In this document: positions 15,601 to 22,000 of the stretch, piece by piece
Numbering within the stretch: position 1 is the first letter of the stretch
Layout: each line of letters starts with the position of its first letter
Assembly (NCBI GenBank): GCA_005798925.1
Contig: SYID01000174.1
Span: 1-22,477, forward strand
From: Verrucomicrobiota bacterium
Lineage (GTDB): Bacteria; Verrucomicrobiota; Verrucomicrobiia; Opitutales; UBA953
DNA length: 22,477 bases
Direction: 5' to 3'
Program-made: the position numbers and the translations under genes
The notes under the pieces: generated by a model
The model's database searches: none
Told to the model about the DNA's origin: nothing
What the model saw: the letters and a program-made list of their open reading frames with translations, nothing else

Positions 15601-15845
15601 GCTTCAGCGCCGGCGCCCTGCCCGAGGAACAGCTGCTCTACTCGACCGAAGAAGTCCGACCCTCCACGCTGGGCTTCTGGCGCTTCGAGGCCAAGTCCGG
15701 CACGATGAGCGATTCCTCCGGCCGCGGCCGTGAACTTTCCGTCGGCGCCGCGAAGGCGGAAGCCGCGCCCAAGGCCGAGCACGCGCCGATGGCCGCGCTC
15801 TGCCACGCCCTCCTCAACTCCTCCGAATTCCTCTACGTCGAATGA
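12627..15845 (+). CDS. Cytochrome c / DUF1549 / PSD1 (DUF1553) protein with LamG-like domain inserted in PSD1
   Basis: A 1072-residue exported protein. The signal peptide is about 1-22. A planctomycete-type cytochrome c domain (PSCyt1) follows, with haem motif C39-F-K-C42-H43 and distal VMMPPKGDRL (93-102) holding a candidate Met ligand. A DUF1549 domain (PSCyt2) spans about 160-370 and ends with C343-A-R-C346-H347-DHKFDP, a second CxxCH. A helical charged region (380-490) precedes the PSD1/DUF1553 domain, which starts near ATLARWLTDKSNPFTARLAM (547-566). From about 800 to 1045 comes a concanavalin/LamG-like sandwich (FTIEAVIVPRS, FHGVVDEVRFSAG, LGFWRFE). The usual PSD1 end ALLNSSEFLYVE closes the protein, so LamG appears inserted within PSD1. 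AGAGGG (12613-12618) is a good ribosome binding site. The stop overlaps the DUF1501 start. Biochemical function of the family is unknown. Confidence 0.93.
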   Translation: MSLRLLNLSACLLASSGVALSAASDDLAEKAVALLDERCFKCHSHSAGKNKGGLVMDSLAGLTTGGDAGAALVPGDPEDSLFLKNILSTDPDVMMPPKGDRLTKEEISLLQAWVKSGAAWPKSRTKAPVAGRYLPGTIGAKEKAWWAYQPVKRPALPAGDAPHPVDRFIDARLAQEGLTPSGEAERAVLIRRVSFDLTGLPPKPEEVAAFVQDRDPTAYAKLVDRLLASPAYGQRMARAWLDLVRYADSDGFRIDDFRPTAWRYRDYVIKAYNDNKPYDRFVQEQIAGDELFPGDPDALTALGYLRHWIYEYNNRDARGQWENILNDITDTTGDVFLGAGMQCARCHDHKFDPILQRDYYALRSFFNNTVPVEDRAAWTEAQAAEHARQLAKWEAETKAIRDEIAALEKKYRDNATKKAVEMFPDDVQAMINKPQAERTPYEQQVAALAWRQVDYEYARLDRSIKGETSVKHADLKRKLAEHDKLKPADPPYVLAVRETGAQGLDAIIPKKNTVVPPAFLTVLGTQYPAPPASITPVADGSSTGRRATLARWLTDKSNPFTARLAMNRLWQLCFRRGLTPYASDFGNLGEPPSHPELLDWLADEFMAKDWDQKAMTRLLVTSAAYRRSSQHADVARGQLKDPQNTLLWRFQPQRLEAEQIRDALYAACGDLKADKQEGPSVIYGEPVRSIFTRIMRNNRDPLADIFDAPQWFSSASSRDVTTTPIQSLLLLNSPFMLKRGETLARRVTADAPGDEAAQVRRLYQLLYARAPTAAEAKRAAAFLDEVRGQRTSAVVTAAIARDFQPEKVPFRDGQGAQFAPGHRRPFFAPGAKEDELAAGFTIEAVIVPRSISDSGAVRVIAAQTGKGKEDGYWQFGVTGQKSRRAPKVIVLQAFGPLSGGTFGEAVAFSNLRVDLNKPYYVAASVRYAAPGRPGEVAFTLKDLSNDDEPLLHDTVKHGLTGVKPGTTTASLQLGGKNSDAEGSFHGVVDEVRFSAGALPEEQLLYSTEEVRPSTLGFWRFEAKSGTMSDSSGRGRELSVGAAKAEAAPKAEHAPMAALCHALLNSSEFLYVE

Positions 15846-17272
15846 ACGACCCCCGTTGCCATCGCCTCGAAGCCTCGACGTCACGCCGCGACTTCCTCTT
15901 CAACGCCGGCCTCGGCCTGGGCGCCATGGCCTTCAGCGACCTGCTCGCCAAGGAGATCGTCGTGCCCGCCCCCGGCACGCCCCTGCAGCCCGGCGTCGGT
16001 CAGATCAAGCCCCGCGCGAAGAGCGTCATCTTCCTCTTCATGGAAGGCGGTCCGTCGCAGATGGACCTCCTCGACCCCAAGCCGCTGCTCAACCAGCTGG
16101 CCGGCCAGCGCCTGCCCGACAGCTTCGGCACCGTCATCACGGCGATGGGCGAATCCAAATCCCCTTTGCTCGCCTCGAAGCGCGCCTGGAAACAGCACGG
16201 CCAGTCCGGCCAGTGGTTCTCCGACTGGATCCCGCACATCGCCTCCTGCGCCGACGACCTCGCGGTCATCCGTTCCTGCAAGGCCGACGGCATCAACCAC
16301 TCGGCCGGGGTCTGTCAGATGAACACCGGCTCCATCCTCGCGGGCAAGCCGTCGCTCGGCTCCTGGATCAATTACGGCATCGGCTCCGAGAACCGCAACC
16401 TGCCGGCGTTCATCGTGATGCAGGACAACCAAAGCACGGTCATCAACGGGCCGCGCAACTGGGGCGCCGGCTTCATGCCCGCGGGCTACCAAGGCGTGCG
16501 CATCCAGGGCGGCTCCGAGCCGATCCCGAACCTCAACACGCCCGAAGCGGTCGCGGCCGACCTGCAGGCCAGCAAGCTCCGCCTGATCAACAACGTGAAC
16601 AAGGAGTTCGCCGCCCGCTACCCTGACCGCTCCGAGCTCGGCGCCCGACTGGCCGGCTACGAGATGGCGGCGCGTATGCAGGCCGAAGCCCCGGGCGTCG
16701 TCGACCTCACCGGCGAGACTGAAGCCACGCGCAAACTCTACGGTCTCGACGACAAGACGACCGAGAGCATGGGCCGGCTCTGCCTTCTCTCCCGCCGCAT
16801 GGTCGAGCGCGGCGTGCGCTTCGTGCAGATCTACCACGGCGCCGGCTCGAAGTGGGACGCCCACTCGAAGATCGAGAGCAACCACGCCGGCCTGTGCGCC
16901 TCGATGGACAAGCCCGTCGCGGGCCTGCTCAAGGACCTCAAGTCCCGCGGCCTCCTCGAGGACACGCTCGTCGTCTGGGGCGGCGAATTCGGCCGCACCC
17001 CGATGTCCGAGAAGGGCGACGGCCGCGACCATAACCCGACCGGCTTCTCGATGTGGATGGCCGGTGGCGGCGTCAAAGGCGGCCAGACCATCGGCAGCAC
17101 CGACGAACTCGGCCTGCGCGCCGCGGAGACCCCGCTGCACGTCCACGACCTCCACGCGACCATCCTCTGGCTGCTCGGTATCGACAACATGGGCCTGACC
17201 TACCGTTACAAGGGCCGTCCGGAACGCCCGACACAGAACGAAGGCGAGCCGTACAAGAAGATCGTCGGTTAG
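15842..17272 (+). CDS. DUF1501 family protein with Tat signal (sulfatase-like)
   Basis: A 476-residue protein that begins within the stop of the PSD1 gene (ATGA overlap), so it is translationally coupled. A twin-arginine motif SRRDFLFNAG (14-23) precedes a short hydrophobic stretch. SVIFLFMEGGPSQMDLLDPK (61-80) is the DUF1501 opening, and VVWGGEFGRTPMSEKGDGR followed by DHNPTGFSMWMAGGGVKGG (about 376-410) is its core metal-site-like region, resembling the alkaline phosphatase/sulfatase superfamily. No Cys/Ser sulfatase maturation motif of C-x-P-x-R form is seen. DUF1501 genes are regular partners of PSCyt/PSD1 genes in Planctomycetota and Verrucomicrobiota. The substrate is unknown; hydrolysis of sulfate or phosphate esters on polysaccharides is a family-level guess. 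The last codons form part of a 16 bp hairpin. Confidence 0.92.
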   Translation: MNDPRCHRLEASTSRRDFLFNAGLGLGAMAFSDLLAKEIVVPAPGTPLQPGVGQIKPRAKSVIFLFMEGGPSQMDLLDPKPLLNQLAGQRLPDSFGTVITAMGESKSPLLASKRAWKQHGQSGQWFSDWIPHIASCADDLAVIRSCKADGINHSAGVCQMNTGSILAGKPSLGSWINYGIGSENRNLPAFIVMQDNQSTVINGPRNWGAGFMPAGYQGVRIQGGSEPIPNLNTPEAVAADLQASKLRLINNVNKEFAARYPDRSELGARLAGYEMAARMQAEAPGVVDLTGETEATRKLYGLDDKTTESMGRLCLLSRRMVERGVRFVQIYHGAGSKWDAHSKIESNHAGLCASMDKPVAGLLKDLKSRGLLEDTLVVWGGEFGRTPMSEKGDGRDHNPTGFSMWMAGGGVKGGQTIGSTDELGLRAAETPLHVHDLHATILWLLGIDNMGLTYRYKGRPERPTQNEGEPYKKIVG

Positions 17273-17294
17273 CGCACGGCGCTAACCGACGATC
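17260..17294 (+). terminator. 16 bp hairpin spanning the DUF1501 stop codon
   Basis: Bases 17260-17275 are the exact reverse complement of 17279-17294, with a three-base ACG loop. The left arm contains the last codons and the TAG at 17270-17272. No T-tract follows; G-rich repeats begin two bases later. It is probably a transcript-end or RNA-stabilising structure for the PSD1/DUF1501 operon, but as a terminator it is atypical. Confidence 0.6.
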
Positions 17295-17295
17295 A

Positions 17296-17317
17296 GGGGT
17301 AGGGATGGGGGTAGGGG
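17296..17317 (+). other. G-quadruplex-capable tract after the DUF1501 gene
   Basis: Four G-runs (GGGG, GGG, GGGGG, GGGG) are separated by two-base loops TA, AT and TA. This fits the canonical quadruplex pattern on the plus strand, and on the mRNA if the transcript continues past the hairpin. It resembles the C-rich tract at 11475-11502 read on the other strand. Confidence 0.55.
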
Positions 17318-17573
17318 TAGCTAATTAGGGCCGCCGCAGGGCGGCGCAAGGTAGAGGCGTGGCTACGCCGCGCCGGGCAGGCTTGTCGACCCGAACATCG
17401 TTCGTCCGCCCACGGACGTGATGGCAATCACGTCCCTACCCGAGACGGCGAAGCAGAACTCAAAGGGAAGCCGGAGACCGGATGATTGGCTGGGGTGCCC
17501 ATTTTCAGGTCTCGGGTCTCAGACATCAGGAGCCGGGTTCGGGTGATCAGGTTCAGATTCAGGAAATCCGCCC

Positions 17574-17743
17574 TCTGTCATCGATTCAGCCCTCCATTCA
17601 TTTCGGGTGGCAGGCGGCAGCCTCGGGTGGCAGGTGGCGGGACTTATCCATTCAATCCACCACGCAGTCATCAAAGCAGCCCTCCATTCAGTCCTCCCAT
17701 TTTGCCCCTGTCATCCGTCATCTGTCATCGATTCAGCCATCCA
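17574..17743 (+). repeat. Direct repeats within the spacer
   Basis: A 23-base word starting TCTGTCATCGATTCAGCC occurs at 17574-17596 and 17721-17743 with one mismatch. CAGCCCTCCATTCA occurs exactly at 17587-17600 and 17677-17690. Between them lies an imperfect tandem pair starting CGGGTGGCAGG (17604-17623 and 17624-17640). These are not coding; their shared words suggest repeated local duplication. Confidence 0.6.
17626..17640 (+). repeat. Dispersed intergenic word, copy 2
   Basis: GGTGGCAGGTGGCGG is identical to 11384-11398, in the spacer before the pectate lyase gene. Confidence 0.55.
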
Positions 17744-17757
17744 CGCTGCCCCTACCC

Positions 17758-18912
17758 CTATCGCTTTGCGATTCGCCCCAACTTCTCCCCGGCGGCCCGC
17801 AGGGTCTCCTCCTTCTTGGCGAAATGGAAACGGACGTAGCGATGCTCGGGCTCGCGGAAGAACGAAGAGCCGGGCACGCCGGCGACGCCGATCTCCTTGA
17901 TGAGCCATTCGGCGGCTTCGGTGTCGGTCTTGAAGCCGAGCGGCGAGACATCGAGCAAGGAGTAATAAGCCCCCTGCGGCTCGGTGAACTTCAGCCCGGT
18001 CGTGGCGAGGATCGACGTGAACAACGTGCGCTTGGCGGCGTAGAGTTCGCCGAGCCCGGCGTAATACGAGTCCGGCAGCTCGAGTCCGGCCACGGCGGCC
18101 TCCTGCAACGGCGCGGCGGCGCCGACCGTCAGGAAGTCATGCACCTTGCGGGCCTGGGCGATGACATGCGGGGCGGCCTGCACGTAGCCGAGACGCCAGC
18201 CGGTGATGGAATAGGTCTTCGACAATGAATTGCAGGTGATGGTCCGCTCGAACGCGCCGGGCAGCGCGGCGAAATACACATGCTCGTGCGGGGCGTAGAC
18301 GATGTGCTCGTAGGGTTCGTCGGTGATGACGAACGCGTCGTGCTGCTCGGCCAGGCGCAGGATGGTCATGAGCTCGTCGCGCGTGAAGACCTTGCCACAG
18401 GGGTTCGAAGGGTTGCAGACGATGATCGCCTTGGGCTGCTGCGCGAAGGCCTTGGCGAGCTCGTCGGGGTCGAAGGCGAAGTCCGGCGCGCGTAGCGGCA
18501 CGAAAATGGGTTCGGCGCCGGAGAGGATCGCGTCGGCGGCGTAGTTCTCGTAGAAGGGCGAGAAGACGATCACCTTGTCGCCCGGATTGCAGGCGGTCAT
18601 CATCGCGACCATCATCGCTTCGGTGCTGCCGCAGGTGACGACGAGGTGCTGGTCCGGATCGATGGCGAGGCCGCTGAAGCGCTGGATCTTCTTGGCCAAG
18701 GCCTGACGGAAACGCGGGGCGCCCCAGGTGACGGCGTATTGGTGATGCGGACCGCGCGTGGCCCGTTCTAAGGCTGCCAGCAGCTCCTCGGGCGGAGAGA
18801 AGTCAGGGAAGCCTTGGGATAGGTTGATGGCCCCGTGCTGGTTGGCCAGACGGGTCATCCCGCGGATGACGGACTCAGTGAAACCGGCGAGGCGGCGGGC
18901 GGTCGAAGGCAT
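17758..18912 (-). CDS. PLP-dependent aminotransferase, class I/II fold
   Basis: A 384-residue cytoplasmic transaminase. Family marks are INLSQGFPDFSPP (29-41), the cofactor-binding STEAMM (96-101), NPSNPCGK (167-174, Asn167), ITDEPYEHIVY (196-206), the Schiff-base Lys232 in SLSKTYSITGWRLGY, and a substrate-carboxylate Arg361 in YVRFHF. The opening and the DEPYEH motif fit the subgroup of methionine and kynurenine/glutamine aminotransferases (YbdL-like) rather than classical AspC, but the amino acid substrate is not certain. The ATG at 18912 is well placed before the first helix. The stop codon TAG is formed within a CCCCTA repeat (plus strand) that borders the long spacer, so the repeat has met the very end of the gene. 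Confidence 0.93.
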   Translation of the reverse strand: MPSTARRLAGFTESVIRGMTRLANQHGAINLSQGFPDFSPPEELLAALERATRGPHHQYAVTWGAPRFRQALAKKIQRFSGLAIDPDQHLVVTCGSTEAMMVAMMTACNPGDKVIVFSPFYENYAADAILSGAEPIFVPLRAPDFAFDPDELAKAFAQQPKAIIVCNPSNPCGKVFTRDELMTILRLAEQHDAFVITDEPYEHIVYAPHEHVYFAALPGAFERTITCNSLSKTYSITGWRLGYVQAAPHVIAQARKVHDFLTVGAAAPLQEAAVAGLELPDSYYAGLGELYAAKRTLFTSILATTGLKFTEPQGAYYSLLDVSPLGFKTDTEAAEWLIKEIGVAGVPGSSFFREPEHRYVRFHFAKKEETLRAAGEKLGRIAKR

Positions 18913-19077
18913 GGCCTAACCTAGGCCGCCCAGCCGGCCTCAGGCAACCCCGAGAGGAATCGGACAGTAAACCTCCGTATTAAGGACACGCCGGTACGAT
19001 TGACCGCCGCCCCCGACTCGACTCATTCTGGATGTCGGGAGGAACCCCTTCGGCTCATCCCTTGTCTTTTCTTTCAG

Positions 19078-22000
19078 ATGCGCCGTCTTCTGCCCCTCTT
19101 CCTGAGCTTCACCGCCCTAGCCGTCGCCGAGACGGTCCCGGCATGGACCTTCGACGGCCAGCCCGGTCCAGAGCTCTCCGCCGTCGGCAACGTGCGCCTC
19201 AAGCAGGCCGGTCCGCGCCGCCCGGATTACCCTCGCTTCGACACCCAGAACGTCGCGCCGACTTTCGACGGCCAAGGCGCCCGCCTGGTGATCAAAGACC
19301 CCGGAGCGGACAGCGTCTTCGACTTCAAGAACGGCGACGCCTTCACGCTCGAAGCTTGGGTCCGCCCCGACGGCCTGCGCAAGGGCGAGAACGCGATGAT
19401 CATCGGCAAGGGCCGCACGGACCCGAAGGCGCCGAACCCGAGCAATCAGAACTGGGCCGTGCGCTTGCGCGTCCTCTACGACACCGCCTGCCTCAACTTC
19501 CTCTTCGCCTCGCCCGCCGAAAAAGGCGTGAAGTGGCACCGCTGGACCACCCCGACGGGTTTCCCCAACGACGGCCGCTGGCACCACGTCGCGGTGCGCT
19601 ATGAATTCGGCCAGCCGGAGAGCATCCGCGGCTGGATCGACGGCAAGGAAGTCAAAGGCTCGTGGGACATGGACGGCGCGACGACCGACGCTCCGATCGT
19701 CGACGACGCTCCGGTGTGGATCGGCTCCTCGCAGGGCGGCCTCCCGAACAGCAGCTTCCGCGGCGCGATCGACGAGATCCGTTTATTTCGCACGCTCGTG
19801 CCCTCCGCCGAGATCGCCGGACGCTTCGCCACCACCCTGCCCCCGGTCGTGAAGGCCGAGGTCGCCCAGGTCGGCCCTAGCCCCAACGCCGGCAACGACA
19901 GCGCCAGCGGCGCCAAGGCCGCCAAGGTGCCGGATGTCGCGCGCACGGCCCCGAAGGTCGACTGGACCACCGTGACCAACGGCCAGGTGCGCGTCGAACT
20001 CTGCGAGGCCTGGAACCCGACGGCCAACGTCTGGCCCGACAAGCCCCTCGCCGTGACCGACAGCTACGTCGCCCCGGCCTTCGGCTTCACCCGCGTGCCC
20101 GAGAAATACGTCGACACCGGCGTGCGCGCCGAACGCGGCCACCCTTACTTCTTCCGGGCCCTCGGCGTCGTGAAACTCCCCGCCGGCAAGCACCGACTCC
20201 TCCTCCGCGGTCGCGGAGCCTCGGCGCTCTTCGTCGACGGCAAGCTCATCGCGAAGACGCCGTTCCCGCCGCCCGGCACGGACAACAAGCCGGTCAAGGC
20301 GCAGGACGACTACCTCGACCTCGGCGGCGACTTCCGCTTCGCCCCGCCCGGCAACCGTGACGCGTGGGCCGAATTCGAGACCAAGGGCGGCGAGCATCGC
20401 ATCATCCTGGAATCGATCGTCGGTTACGTCATCAACAACAAGGGCGCCCGCCGTCGTCCGGAACTCGGCGAGACCATCGCCGCGATTTCTCTCTCCGGGC
20501 GTACCGATTGGCAGCTGCTTTCACCCTCCGGAGAAACCCCGTCCTACAACGATGCCGGCTGGGCCGCCTATGCCGCGCAGGAGGAAGAACGCCTCGCGCG
20601 GATCGACGCCGCCGCCCGCGCCGCCGCTCGCGCCAGCCAAGGCGAGTATTGGCAGAAGCGCCGAGAAGCCGCGAAGCAGTGGCTCGCCCGCACGCCGGAG
20701 ACCGCGGTGCCCCCGCTGGCTCCGGGCTTCCCCGCGAACAACCCGATCGACCATTTCCTCGCCGAGAAGATCGTCGGCTACCAGACCCAGGTCAAAGCCG
20801 TGAAGCAAGGCGGCGTCGAGTTCTACGCGCAGATCCAGCCCATCCTCGAGGCCAGCTGCCTCGAATGTCACCAAGGCGGCAAGCCCAAGGGCGGCCTGCA
20901 TCTCGACACCCTCGCCGGCGCGCTCAAGGGCGGCAAGAGCGACGGCGCGGCCATCGTGCCCGGTGACCCGGCCAAGAGCTCCCTGCTCGCCCGCATCCGC
21001 TCCGACGACCCCGATGAGATGATGCCGCCGAAAGGCCATCGCCTCGCCGCCGCTGACGTCGCGCTCATCGAACAGTGGATCAAGGAAGGCGCCGCCTGGC
21101 CCGAATACCGCCCGCTCTCGACGCGCCTCACGCCGCTGACCGACGACCTTGCCTTCCTGCGCCGCGTGACGCTCGACACCGTCGGCGTGCCGCCCTCGGC
21201 CGCCGAGATCGCCGCCTTCGCCGCTGACGCCTCGCCCGACAAGCGCGCCCAGGCCATCGACCGCCTGCTCGCCGATCCGCGGGCCGCCGACCACGGCATG
21301 GGCTATTGGCAGGATGTCCTCGCCGAGAACCCGAACATCCTCAACCCGACCCTTAATAATTCCGGTCCCTTCCGCTGGTGGATCTACGAGTCGCTCGTCG
21401 ACCGCAAGCCGCTGGACCTGATGGTCACCGAACTCCTGCGCCTCAAAGGCTCGTCCGCCGCCGGTGGCCCGGCCGGCTTCGGCATCGCCTCCCAGAACGA
21501 CGTCCCCATGGCCGCCAAGGCCACCATCGTCACCACCGCCTTCCTCGGCGTGGAGACCAAGTGCGCGCGCTGTCACGACTCGCCCGCCCACACGTCGAAG
21601 CAGGAACAGGTCTTCGCCCTCGCCGCCCTGCTCCAGACCAAGGCGGTCAAAGTCCCGGCGACCAGCAGCGTCTCGATGGCCAAGCTCCGCGAGGGCGGCC
21701 GCAAGCCTTTGATCGAAGTCACCCTCGAGCCGGGCACGTCCGTCGAGCCGCACTGGCCCTTCCCGGAATTCTCGCAGGAGAGCTTCGCCGACGAACTCGC
21801 CCTCGACCCCAAGGATCCGCGCGACCGCCTCGCCACGCTCGTCACCGCTCCGCAGAACGAACGCTTCGCGCAGGTGATGGCCAACCGGATCTGGGCCCGC
21901 CTGATGGGCCGCGGCTTGGTGGACCAGCCCTGGGATTGGGAGCGTTCTAAGAACTCCCACCCGGAGCTGCTCCGCTGGCTGGGCCGCGAGCTCGTCCGCA

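Larger units (their letters stand above)
17290..17763. repeat. Intergenic repeat-rich block bounded by inverted GGGGTA repeats
   Basis: This 485-base spacer (17273-17757) contains no gene that I can support. CGATCAGGGGTAGGG (17290-17304) matches the complement of 17750-17763 (CGATAGGGGTAGGG) with one single-base gap, so the block has terminal inverted repeats, the right one overlapping the aminotransferase stop. Inside are small perfect hairpins at 17330-17345 (6 bp), 17356-17369 (5 bp) and 17414-17435 (9 bp, GGACGTGAT with GGCA loop). It is pyrimidine-rich and lower in GC to the right. A MITE-like or other non-autonomous element is possible; no target duplication was identified. Confidence 0.5.

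Noticed and set aside
12885..17155. Long minus-strand open frames (12885-14408, 14508-15884, 15881-17155)
   Set aside because: All lie opposite well-supported PSD1 and DUF1501 genes and have antisense-type composition.
17482..18228. 248-residue plus-strand frame running from the spacer into the aminotransferase
   Set aside because: The N-terminal part translates repeats (repeated SIQPS words) and the rest is antisense to the aminotransferase.
19000..19029. TTGACC with CATTCT 18 bases on as a promoter for the giant gene
   Set aside because: The -10 box matches only three of six consensus bases; not enough to report.
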